This document shows, piece by piece, positions 53,448-61,746 of a DNA stretch of 64,000 nucleotides. Both the position numbers and the translations under genes were made by a program. The stretch lies in NCBI GenBank assembly GCA_964473555.1, contig CAYYPL010000001.1, forward strand, positions 434,001 through 498,000. The letters run 5' to 3'. Each line of letters begins with the position of its first letter. Position 1 is the stretch's first letter. The notes under the pieces were generated by a model that searched no databases, was not told the DNA's origin, and saw only the letters and a list, made by a program, of their open reading frames with translations. This stretch comes from UBA11400 sp964473555 (GTDB lineage: Bacteria; Bacteroidota; Rhodothermia; Balneolales; HLUCCA01).

Positions 53448-54208
53448 TATACGGTCTCCCCATTAACCTGTGCCATAATTCCGTCATACCCATCGTTTTC
53501 GAGCTGTAGAGCCAGCTCTTTACCACCTGAGCGAACTATTCGTCCACCTTTGAGTACATGGACGTAATCAGGAGTGATATAATTGAGTATTCGTTGGTAG
53601 TGAGTGACCAACATAATTGCTTTTTCAGCAGTTTTTAACTTATTGATACCCTCTGAGACGATGCGTAATGCATCGATGTCTAGACCGGAATCTGTTTCGT
53701 CTAAAAGTGCAAGTTTTGGATCCAAAACAGCCATTTGAAGAATTTCATTACGTTTTTTTTCACCACCAGAGAATCCATCGTTTACACTTCTATCGAGCAT
53801 TTTGGGATCCATTTCCACCAAATCGAGTTTAGACTGGATGTAATCTTCAAACTCAATAGGATCTAATTCATCTTCACCATGCTCACGACGAAGGGCATTA
53901 TAGGCCTGACGCATCATCATGGAGTTACTCACACCTGGAATTTCAACCGGATACTGGAAAGCCAAAAAGATACCTAACCTGGCTCTCTCGTCTGGCTCAA
54001 GCTCAATAATATCTTTACCTTCAAACAGTATCTGTCCCTGAGTAACTTCATATGAAGGGTGTCCTGCAATAACTTTAGATAGTGTGCTTTTACCACTTCC
54101 ATTGGGTCCCATGATGGCATGAACCTCTCCCGCTTTGATTTCGAGATTGATTCCTTTGAGTATTTCCACACCCTCAACTTCGGCATGGAGGTTCTTGATA
54201 GTAATCAC
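53447..54208 (-). CDS. sufC: Fe-S assembly ATPase SufC
   Basis: 253 residues. Walker A GPNGSGKSTLSKVIAG near 35-50, ABC signature FSGGEKKRNEIL near 145-156, Walker B LALLDETDSGLDIDAL near 166-181 and the H-loop VTHYQRIL near 201-208. It is a soluble ABC-type ATPase that drives conformational change in the SufBCD scaffold. It lies 37 bases after sufB. Confidence 0.96.
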   Translation of the reverse strand: MITIKNLHAEVEGVEILKGINLEIKAGEVHAIMGPNGSGKSTLSKVIAGHPSYEVTQGQILFEGKDIIELEPDERARLGIFLAFQYPVEIPGVSNSMMMRQAYNALRREHGEDELDPIEFEDYIQSKLDLVEMDPKMLDRSVNDGFSGGEKKRNEILQMAVLDPKLALLDETDSGLDIDALRIVSEGINKLKTAEKAIMLVTHYQRILNYITPDYVHVLKGGRIVRSGGKELALQLENDGYDGIMAQVNGETV

Positions 54209-54245
54209 GTTTGTATGTGTTTAATTAAATGTTTTATAAAATATA

Positions 54246-55688
54246 TTATCCTACACAACCTTCGAGCTTGATACTCAATAACTTGGTAGCTTCTACAGCA
54301 AATTCCATTGGAAGTTCTTTAAATACTTCTTTTACAAATCCGTTGATGATCATAGAAACAGCATTCTCTTCATCAAGTCCGCGTTGTTGTAAATAAAATA
54401 TCTGGTCTTCTCCAATTTTTGATGTTGTGGCTTCATGTTCAATACTCGCTGTGTGGTTTGCAGATTCAATGTATGGGAAAGTATGGGCTCCACACTGATC
54501 ACCGATAAGCATTGAATCGCACACACTGTAGTTTCTTGCGTTGTCAGCTTTCTTACCTATTTTCACTAAACCACGATAGCTATTATTGGATTCACCAGCA
54601 GATATTCCCTTCGAAATGATTGTGGAACGAGTATTTTTTCCCAAATGGATCATTTTCGTACCCGTATCGGCCTGCATTTTATTATTTGTTACGGCTACAG
54701 AATAGAATTCACCGATTGAATGATCGCCTTGAAGAATCACAGAGGGGTATTTCCAGGTAATTGCGGAACCTGTCTCTACCTGTGTCCAGGATATTTTGGA
54801 ATGATTGCCCTTACAAAGCCCACGTTTGGTAACAAAATTGTAAATACCTCCAACTCCATTCTCATCACCGGAATACCAGTTTTGAACCGTTGAATATTTA
54901 ACTTCAGCATTATCCAAAGCCATGATCTCTACAACAGCCGCATGAAGCTGGTTCTTTGAAAATTGCGGAGCTGTACATCCTTCCAGATAACTGACAGAGC
55001 TACCTTCTTCGGCCACGATGAGTGTTCGCTCAAACTGACCTGAATCTTCGTTGTTAATTCGAAAGTATGTGGATAATTCCATTGGACAAGAAACTCCTTT
55101 TGGGATGTAGCAAAAAGATCCGTCGGTAAAGACAGCTGAGTTAAGGGCGGAAAAATAGTTATCTGTAATCGGTACTACAGAACCAAGGTATTTTTGGATT
55201 AAATCGGGATACTCTCGTACTGCTTCTGATATCGAACAGAAGATTACCCCTGCTTCAGCAAGTTTAGCACGGAAAGTGGTTGCTACTGATACAGAATCGA
55301 AAACGGCGTCAACCGCTACATTGGCAAGCATTTTTTGCTCAGTCAATGGGATGCCAAGTTTTTCATAGGTCTCGAGAATTTTAGGGTCAACCTGGTCCAA
55401 ACTATCCAATTTTGGTTGCTTTTTGGGTACAGAATAATAAATGATATCCTGATAATTGATTTTAGGATACTCGACATTTGGCCAAGTAGGTTCTTCCATT
55501 TTTAGCCAAGCACGGTAGGCTTTTAATCTGAACTCAAGCATGAACTCAGGCTCTCCCTTGCGTTCTGACAGCATCCGTATGATTTCTTCATTCAGTCCAC
55601 GTGGGAACTCTTCATAATCAATCTCTGTAACGAATCCGTACTTGTATGGCTGAGAAACAACAGAGTCTAATGCATCAATCTCGCTCAT
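54246..55688 (-). CDS. sufB: Fe-S assembly protein SufB
   Basis: 480 residues, the normal length. KGVSCPMELSTYFRIN near 205-220, ISAGESNNSYRGLVKI near 365-380 and the C-terminal ATTSKIGEDQIFYLQQRGLD match SufB. It is the scaffold subunit on which the cluster is built. It opens a twelve-gene minus-strand run down to nadD. The divergent region upstream (55689-55977) is its probable promoter area and contains a short palindrome at 55746-55759. Confidence 0.96.
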   Translation of the reverse strand: MSEIDALDSVVSQPYKYGFVTEIDYEEFPRGLNEEIIRMLSERKGEPEFMLEFRLKAYRAWLKMEEPTWPNVEYPKINYQDIIYYSVPKKQPKLDSLDQVDPKILETYEKLGIPLTEQKMLANVAVDAVFDSVSVATTFRAKLAEAGVIFCSISEAVREYPDLIQKYLGSVVPITDNYFSALNSAVFTDGSFCYIPKGVSCPMELSTYFRINNEDSGQFERTLIVAEEGSSVSYLEGCTAPQFSKNQLHAAVVEIMALDNAEVKYSTVQNWYSGDENGVGGIYNFVTKRGLCKGNHSKISWTQVETGSAITWKYPSVILQGDHSIGEFYSVAVTNNKMQADTGTKMIHLGKNTRSTIISKGISAGESNNSYRGLVKIGKKADNARNYSVCDSMLIGDQCGAHTFPYIESANHTASIEHEATTSKIGEDQIFYLQQRGLDEENAVSMIINGFVKEVFKELPMEFAVEATKLLSIKLEGCVG

Positions 55689-55745
55689 GAATGAAATATT
55701 GGTTTAAAGATCGTTTATAGTGATATTGGCCGAAACAACAAGTAT

Positions 55746-55759
55746 ACGCTGCAAAGCGT
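55746..55759. promoter_or_regulatory. Hairpin/palindrome between sufB and the GH13 gene
   Basis: ACGCT (55746-55750) and AGCGT (55755-55759) flank GCAA, a perfect 5-base stem with a GNRA-type tetraloop, 58 bases upstream of sufB. It could be an operator for an Fe-S-responsive regulator or a structure in the sufB leader. Short repeats of this size also arise by chance. I see nothing else distinct in 55689-55977. Confidence 0.25.
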
Positions 55760-55977
55760 TCAATGACAGACACGTAAGGTTACGACCGAATTGTCTTATT
55801 TAGATTTAATAGCAATAATATACGGAATATCGACCTAAGTTTCATCCATAATTGGGTCGGTTTTCGTTTCCATTCAACGCTCTACTTAAAAAAAATGGAT
55901 TTAAACCCAATAAAGAATTATTTAAATTCAACACTAATTTACCTTACGACGAACAGAATCAAACAGGTCACCCATCC

Positions 55978-57351
55978 ATGAAAAAACTTTATATTTATTT
56001 TATAGCCGCTTCATCTTTATTATTCGTGTCGTGTAATTTTACACAGAAGAGTGAAGTTTTACCTACGTCCGGGCTTCTGTCTGAAGTTGTACATCCAGAA
56101 TGGAGCTTCAATCAAACGATCTACGAAGTAAATATTCGACAATATAGCCCAGAGGGTACTTTTAAGGCACTACAAGATGACTTGCCCAGACTCAAAGAGC
56201 TGGGAGTAGGAATTCTTTGGCTTATGCCCATTCATCCCATTGGTGAAGTGAATCGTAAAGGAACGTTAGGCAGTTACTATGCAGTAAAGGACTATTTTGA
56301 TGTAAATCCAGAATTTGGGACCAAAGAAGATTTCAGGAATCTTGTCAATGCAGCCCACGAAATGGGATTTTATGTGATACTGGATTGGGTAGCCAATCAC
56401 ACTGCTTGGGATAATCCGCTTGCGACGACTCATCCAGAGTTCTTTGATAAAAGTGACACCGGTACATTCACTCCACCTCGTGGAACAGACTGGGATGATG
56501 TGATTCAACTGGACTACTCCAATCCAGCACTGCATGAATACATGATATCAGCTTTAGAGTTTTGGGTACGTGAATTCAACATAGATGGCTACCGATGTGA
56601 TGTGGCTGATATGGTTCCAATTGAATTCTGGAATGCAGCCAGAGTCCGACTTGATAGCATTAAACCCGTATTTATGCTCGCAGAAGCTGAGAACCCGGAA
56701 CATCACATCAAAGCTTTTGATATGTCTTACGGTTGGGAAATGCACCATACGTTTAATCGTATCGCCAAGGGCGATTATAAACCTTCACGAATTGACTCTT
56801 TATTGACCGTGGATGAGCGTAGGTTCCCCGAAAATGCATTCAGAATGAATTTCACATCCAATCATGATGAAAATTCCTGGAATGGTACCGTTTTTGAGAG
56901 ATTAGGTGATGGGGCTGAGGTTTTCGCTGTAGTAGCTGCTACCATACCAGGAATGCATCTCATCTACAACGGACAAGAAGCTGGAATGGATAAGCGACTT
57001 CAGTTTTTTGAACGTGATCCGATAGTTTGGAGAGATCACCGTTTCTTTCAGGTTTATCGGGCTCTAAACACCTTGAAATCAGATAATCATGCTCTACGAA
57101 ATGGAGAACGTGGTGGTCATTATATCAAACTTGACACTGAAAATGAGTCTGTCATTGCCTTCAGTCGGGTTACCAGTACCAATAGAGTTGTTTTAATTGC
57201 GAATCTGACAAAGGATCCAGTAAACACCAGGGTAAACACATCAGGTTTTAGCGGAAAATATTCTGTTTTTATGAGTGCTTCTGATGTTGTTTTGGGTGAC
57301 ACGTTTGACGTAGATCTTGGTCCCTGGGAGTATGTATTACTGTATCAGTAA
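55978..57351 (+). CDS. GH13 alpha-amylase family lipoprotein
   Basis: 457 residues from the ATG at 55978, which gives a lipoprotein signal (MKKLYIYFIAASSLLFVSC). A longer frame from a TTG at 55852 has 42 residues without signal character. Catalytic regions: region II GYRCDVADMV (nucleophile Asp), region III MLAEAENPEH (acid Glu) and region IV FTSNHDENSW (Asp). VILDWVANHTAW is region I. A beta-sandwich C-domain follows (about 370-457). It is a surface or periplasmic glycosidase acting on alpha-glucans. Tail-to-tail with pta, 7 bases apart. Confidence 0.9.
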   Translation: MKKLYIYFIAASSLLFVSCNFTQKSEVLPTSGLLSEVVHPEWSFNQTIYEVNIRQYSPEGTFKALQDDLPRLKELGVGILWLMPIHPIGEVNRKGTLGSYYAVKDYFDVNPEFGTKEDFRNLVNAAHEMGFYVILDWVANHTAWDNPLATTHPEFFDKSDTGTFTPPRGTDWDDVIQLDYSNPALHEYMISALEFWVREFNIDGYRCDVADMVPIEFWNAARVRLDSIKPVFMLAEAENPEHHIKAFDMSYGWEMHHTFNRIAKGDYKPSRIDSLLTVDERRFPENAFRMNFTSNHDENSWNGTVFERLGDGAEVFAVVAATIPGMHLIYNGQEAGMDKRLQFFERDPIVWRDHRFFQVYRALNTLKSDNHALRNGERGGHYIKLDTENESVIAFSRVTSTNRVVLIANLTKDPVNTRVNTSGFSGKYSVFMSASDVVLGDTFDVDLGPWEYVLLYQ

Positions 57352-57358
57352 CTTTAGT

Positions 57359-58339
57359 TTAATCGGTCGATTGCAGACAGGTAACACAAACCGCATTTAC
57401 AATGTCTTCCCAGGAACACCCACGTGACAAATCATTCATTGGATAATTTAGTCCCTGAATAATTGGACCGGTTGCAGTGGCTTCAGCTAATCTCTCTGTA
57501 ATTTTATACGCGATGTTTCCGGCGTCCAGATTTGGAAATATAAATACATTTGCATCCCCGGCTACCGTTGAGCCCGGGGATTTTCGTTCACCAATTTCCG
57601 GGACAAAAGCGGCATCAAACTGAAGTTCTCCATCTATTTGGAGATCAGGTGCTTTCGTCGATGCAATGCCAAATCCATTTCTGACGAGTTCTACACTTGG
57701 ATGACTAGCAGAACCTTTTGTAGAAAAAGATAGCATGGCAACCTTAGGAGTCTGACCTGTCAATTGTCTGTGGGTAGTGGCTGAATCGACGGCGATGCTG
57801 GCTAACTGATCTGCATCTGGATACGGAACGACTGCACAATCCCCATAAGTGAGCGTACAGCCATTTTTCAACGTCATCAAAAATACACTACTCACGACAG
57901 AAGATCCTTTTTTCATCCCGATAACCTGAAAGGCAGCTTTGAGTACATCGCCGGTTGTATGCACAGCTCCTGCTACACAACCATCCGCATCTCTATGTGA
58001 AACCATAGAGGCTGCGAAATAGAGTTCGCTGGAAATGATTTTCCTGGATTGTAGATCTGTTAAACCCTTTGATCTTCGTTTTTCGAAGTAGGAATTCGAA
58101 TAGCGTTCCACATTTACGGAGGTCAGTGGATTAATCGTTGTAATCTCGCTTAAATCAATATTATTGTGAATCGCTAGTTGTTCAATCTCAGTTTCATTAC
58201 CAATAAGTACGACCGAGCAAATACGATGATGAGTTAAGTACTCTGCGGCCTTTAGTGTTCTTACATCAAGTGCTTCAGGCAGAACGATTTTTTTTGATTT
58301 CTTTTTTGCCTCTTGCCTGATTCTTTGAATTAAATCCAT
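57359..58339 (-). CDS. pta: Phosphate acetyltransferase
   Basis: 326 residues, the short form with only the catalytic domain. KIVLPEALDVRTLKAAEYL, DGCVAGAVHTTGDVLKAAFQ and MLSFSTKGSASHP match the PTA family. It interconverts acetyl-CoA and acetyl phosphate. It starts 6 bases after the pseudo-caspase lipoprotein gene, which separates it from its metabolic partner ackA. Convergent with the GH13 gene. Confidence 0.93.
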   Translation of the reverse strand: MDLIQRIRQEAKKKSKKIVLPEALDVRTLKAAEYLTHHRICSVVLIGNETEIEQLAIHNNIDLSEITTINPLTSVNVERYSNSYFEKRRSKGLTDLQSRKIISSELYFAASMVSHRDADGCVAGAVHTTGDVLKAAFQVIGMKKGSSVVSSVFLMTLKNGCTLTYGDCAVVPYPDADQLASIAVDSATTHRQLTGQTPKVAMLSFSTKGSASHPSVELVRNGFGIASTKAPDLQIDGELQFDAAFVPEIGERKSPGSTVAGDANVFIFPNLDAGNIAYKITERLAEATATGPIIQGLNYPMNDLSRGCSWEDIVNAVCVTCLQSTD

Positions 58340-58345
58340 TTTTGC

Positions 58346-60088
58346 TCACTCTACAGGTCTTAAAGTAAAATTTGAGTTGAACCGTATCATGGGATCCTGT
58401 GCCCTGTTATGAAGACGTCTTGATGTAAAGGTAACATTCCTAAGCAAATTGTCACGTAGTTGAGGTAATGAAAAATTTCCCGAATGTAATGATTGCAAAA
58501 AATAGTACGTAAATATTCCGTGAACACGATCAGTCCTAAGGTCATTAGACTGATAATTAGAAGCGATTTGGTTCACTTCACAGGCAAAAAACAGAGCTGA
58601 ATTGGGATTACCAGAAATAAACCTATCCATCAATGAATTCAGCGAGGCTGTAGTCAAAGATGGTTGAGTCACATATTGACCATTAGAGAAATCGGTTTCA
58701 AAAAGTAACACATTAGAGCTGGTATTTAAGGCAGCTATGCGTTGCAGTATGGATTCCAGATCAATACTATTTCCAATATCGCTGGCGAGCAAACTAAAGT
58801 TTACATTTAACGAATCAATTGTTATCCCTCCCGCACCTGCAAAATACCAATACAAGTTTTTGTTGTCGAAATCATACGATCCACCTGCTTCAATATTTTT
58901 AAGGATATCTATTAAGGATTCAGGGAAATTGGATGACTTTAATCTAATGATATTCTGCTCGTAAACACCCAATACCTGGGTTAAATACTCATGAAAAAGA
59001 TCACCACTCCGATGTGCATGGTTTACGTACCTCACAGTGGGGGGATAAGACTCCTGAGTAACGATAATCCCGATGGCATTCGGATTTTTTGTGCTAGACA
59101 CTGGAATATCACGTTCAATATCAACAGATCCTCTTAGTGAACCAGCTGTACTGACTATAAAATCCGAATTATATCCTGCACCGACCCGCCATACCAGATT
59201 CCCATCTGATTTCTGAATATATGCTGTACTCGCGCCCAAAGTAGTTTTATACCACGCGTCGCTTTCTGAGTTCACCATAGGTAGATAACTATTTGGAGCC
59301 ACATTTGTGATAATATTGGTTTCAGTCACTTCAGGATTGCTTCTAACCGGGGTATTCGGTGTCATGATTCTAATATACCGACTCATGAATGATGAGATGG
59401 GTACTTTGAGGTCAAGTATTTCAAATTCGGTTACCAATTGAATTTCAATCACATCATCATTTACATATAGCTTATCTGTTAAATTCAATTCATCAATCAG
59501 GTTAATGGTGTAATTTCTGCTGAAGATGAATTCCCTTCCTGAAACAAGTGATTGTCCATCCATAGCAGCATTCATGATGACTCTTATCCTGTCAGGATAA
59601 ACAGCCGTTGAATCAATCAATTGAGAAACGGAAGCCGTGCCAACCAGACGTGTTTCACCTGTATCAATGGGATCTCCAACGGGTTTCACATGGAAAAAAG
59701 AACCAATGGCCATGACACCGGCTGTGGCACGGAGTATATTTTTGTGTGGATTTGAAGAACTTCCATCAACATAATCGGCCAAGACAACGGTACCGGCAGC
59801 CATCCCAAGTCCAGCTGCTATAAAGATGTATTTGGGCCGATATCTCTGAATCACCCTTCTTGATTTAAAGACCATGGGAACCTCAAGCAGACGTTTATTT
59901 AATACAGTGAGTTCGATAACTGGTTCTGAAAAGGATGGCGTTTTTGTCAGAGTTATCCTTGGTTCTGTTTCCAATTCCGTACTGTTCAATAAATCAAGGC
60001 TTGGAGCTGGGTCAACTACCCATCTTGAAGTAGTACAACCGGAAATGAGTATCATAAACAGCAGAATATTCAGTCTGGTTACACCCAT
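58346..60088 (-). CDS. Lipoprotein with SH3-like and catalytically dead caspase-like (C14) domain
   Basis: 580 residues. The lipobox is LISGC (Cys18). Two weakly hydrophobic stretches lie near 86-103 and 120-132. An SH3b-like segment covers about 240-300 (TPNTPVRSNPEV, AYIQKSDGNLVW). From about 336 to 575 the sequence follows the peptidase C14 pattern: AIGIIVTQESYPP, YVNHAHRSGDLF, then YWYFAGAGGI (417-420 AGAG in place of SGHG) and LLFETDFSNG (464-470) in place of DACxSG, with a late GIFTYYFLQSL. Both catalytic residues are therefore replaced (His to Ala, Cys to Asp). It looks like an envelope-anchored pseudo-protease with a binding or scaffold role. Its start overlaps ackA by 10 bases. Confidence 0.6.
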   Translation of the reverse strand: MGVTRLNILLFMILISGCTTSRWVVDPAPSLDLLNSTELETEPRITLTKTPSFSEPVIELTVLNKRLLEVPMVFKSRRVIQRYRPKYIFIAAGLGMAAGTVVLADYVDGSSSNPHKNILRATAGVMAIGSFFHVKPVGDPIDTGETRLVGTASVSQLIDSTAVYPDRIRVIMNAAMDGQSLVSGREFIFSRNYTINLIDELNLTDKLYVNDDVIEIQLVTEFEILDLKVPISSFMSRYIRIMTPNTPVRSNPEVTETNIITNVAPNSYLPMVNSESDAWYKTTLGASTAYIQKSDGNLVWRVGAGYNSDFIVSTAGSLRGSVDIERDIPVSSTKNPNAIGIIVTQESYPPTVRYVNHAHRSGDLFHEYLTQVLGVYEQNIIRLKSSNFPESLIDILKNIEAGGSYDFDNKNLYWYFAGAGGITIDSLNVNFSLLASDIGNSIDLESILQRIAALNTSSNVLLFETDFSNGQYVTQPSLTTASLNSLMDRFISGNPNSALFFACEVNQIASNYQSNDLRTDRVHGIFTYYFLQSLHSGNFSLPQLRDNLLRNVTFTSRRLHNRAQDPMIRFNSNFTLRPVE

Positions 60089-61302
60089 GGAGATTGTCTG
60101 AATCCGTTCGCAATTTTAGAAGCATCAAGAGCAATAACCATTTCTTCATCAGTGGGTATCACCCATATTTCAACTTTTGAAGTGTCCGTTGAAATTTTAA
60201 ATTCTTTTAATCCATCAGGATTCAGATTTCTTTCAGAGTCAATTTCAATACCAAGGTAATTCAAGTTTTGACATACCTTTTCACGGATTAAGGCAGAATT
60301 TTCTCCTACTCCTGCAGTAAATAGAATGGCATCACACCCATTTAAAACAGCAAAATAGGATCCCAGGTATTGTTTAATACGATAGCAATACACATCGATC
60401 GCCTGTTCGCAGCGTCTATCCCCATTTTCTGCCTCTGAAATCAAGTCTCTCATATCAGCAGCATAACCACTTAGCCCAAGTAAACCTGAATTTCTATTCA
60501 GCATCGCATGGAGATGATTAAGAGGTAGTTCCTCTTTCTCAACGAGGTAAAACAAGATTGATGGATCAATATCTCCACTTCTAGTTCCCATAACAAGTCC
60601 ACTGAGGGGAGTGAATCCCATACTTGTATCGATACTTTTACCGTCTTTGATGGCTGCAAGAGAACAACCATTACCCAGGTGACAGGTGATTATTTTTGTA
60701 CCCTCAGACTTGATGCCTTTGAGTTGATAGTAATGTCTGCTCACATAGTAATGTGAAGTGCCGTGAAACCCATATTTTCTGATTTTGTATCTTCGGTACA
60801 GTCTGTTTGGTATCGCATAAAGATACGCCTGTGCAGGGATGGAGTGATGAAAGGCGGTATCAAATACTGCCACATGCACAGCATCAGGCAGGTATTTCAT
60901 CGCTGCTTCGATCCCTTTTAGGTTTGGGGGATTATGTAATGGTGCAAGATCAAATGCATGTTCAATCGCTTCGATGACGGATTCATCAATGTGAACAGAA
61001 TCTTTGAAGGTTTCACCTCCATGTACAACACGGTGTCCTACAGCTTCAATATCTGAAGGGGTATCAATGATTCCGGAGTCTGCAGAGATGAGATATTCCA
61101 TGATTTCTTTGAGCGCCATTGTATGATTCTCAACTGGCATGGTCTTTTTGAACGCTTTTTTATCCGGTTGTTCGTGTTTTATGATCGCTGTGACTGCACC
61201 TATTCGTTCAACAAGACCCGAAGCAAGTTTTTCACGAGTCTCAGTATTTATCAATTGGTATTTGACCGACGAACTTCCACAGTTTATAACAAGTGTAATC
61301 AT
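60079..61302 (-). CDS. ackA: Acetate kinase
   Basis: 407 residues. ITLVINCGSSSVKYQLIN at the N-terminus, GHRVVHGGE near 87-95, VFDTAFHHSIP and CHLGNGCSLAAIKDGKSID are the family signatures, with GTRSGDIDPS following. It makes ATP and acetate from acetyl phosphate. It starts 3 bases after the SxtJ-like gene and overlaps the lipoprotein gene by 10 bases, so it is embedded in a five-gene run with the carbamoyltransferase. Confidence 0.96.
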   Translation of the reverse strand: MITLVINCGSSSVKYQLINTETREKLASGLVERIGAVTAIIKHEQPDKKAFKKTMPVENHTMALKEIMEYLISADSGIIDTPSDIEAVGHRVVHGGETFKDSVHIDESVIEAIEHAFDLAPLHNPPNLKGIEAAMKYLPDAVHVAVFDTAFHHSIPAQAYLYAIPNRLYRRYKIRKYGFHGTSHYYVSRHYYQLKGIKSEGTKIITCHLGNGCSLAAIKDGKSIDTSMGFTPLSGLVMGTRSGDIDPSILFYLVEKEELPLNHLHAMLNRNSGLLGLSGYAADMRDLISEAENGDRRCEQAIDVYCYRIKQYLGSYFAVLNGCDAILFTAGVGENSALIREKVCQNLNYLGIEIDSERNLNPDGLKEFKISTDTSKVEIWVIPTDEEMVIALDASKIANGFRQSPWV

Positions 61303-61305
61303 GAT

Positions 61306-61746
61306 CTAAAATTGTCTTTCGGCTGATTCTTTATCATACTTTGAATCTTTTTCTATCCAGTATGTAGATCGGTTTTTGAACTCATCTTTTCTTGCTCGTA
61401 TCATTTTTGGAGTCTCACTTCCACTTAAACGCCGTATCAATCCAATTGGTGTGATCAATAAAAAGTAAATAATCGTGATGATCACACGTGTCATGATAAA
61501 ACCCAGAATCAGGGCCAGTAGCATCCAAATCTTGTACACGGGAGTCATTATTTGTACTGCAAAAAAACAGGCCACAAGGAAAATTAGGGTACTATAGAAT
61601 AACGGCTGTGCGTATGAGGCAAAAGAATAGTCATTCAGAACATATCCGATCACGGGTACCAGTAATCCCAATACAATAAAGATAACCACACCAAATTCAT
61701 GGATCTTCTTGTTTGTAACTTCAATGGTATTCCACATTTCTTTCAT
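61306..61746 (-). CDS. SxtJ-like membrane protein
   Basis: 146 residues. The N-terminal half has three or four hydrophobic segments (about 18-38, 45-65, 70-85, 88-103), followed by a basic cytosolic tail (KMIRARKDEFKNRSTYW). It resembles SxtJ, the small membrane protein usually paired with a carbamoyltransferase of the SxtI type. It shares one base with the end of that gene here. Role unknown; it may hold the enzyme at the membrane. Confidence 0.75.
   Translation of the reverse strand: MKEMWNTIEVTNKKIHEFGVVIFIVLGLLVPVIGYVLNDYSFASYAQPLFYSTLIFLVACFFAVQIMTPVYKIWMLLALILGFIMTRVIITIIYFLLITPIGLIRRLSGSETPKMIRARKDEFKNRSTYWIEKDSKYDKESAERQF

Noticed and set aside
55852..55977. 42-codon N-terminal extension of the GH13 protein
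   Set aside because: It starts with TTG, lacks signal character and sits in front of a complete lipoprotein signal.
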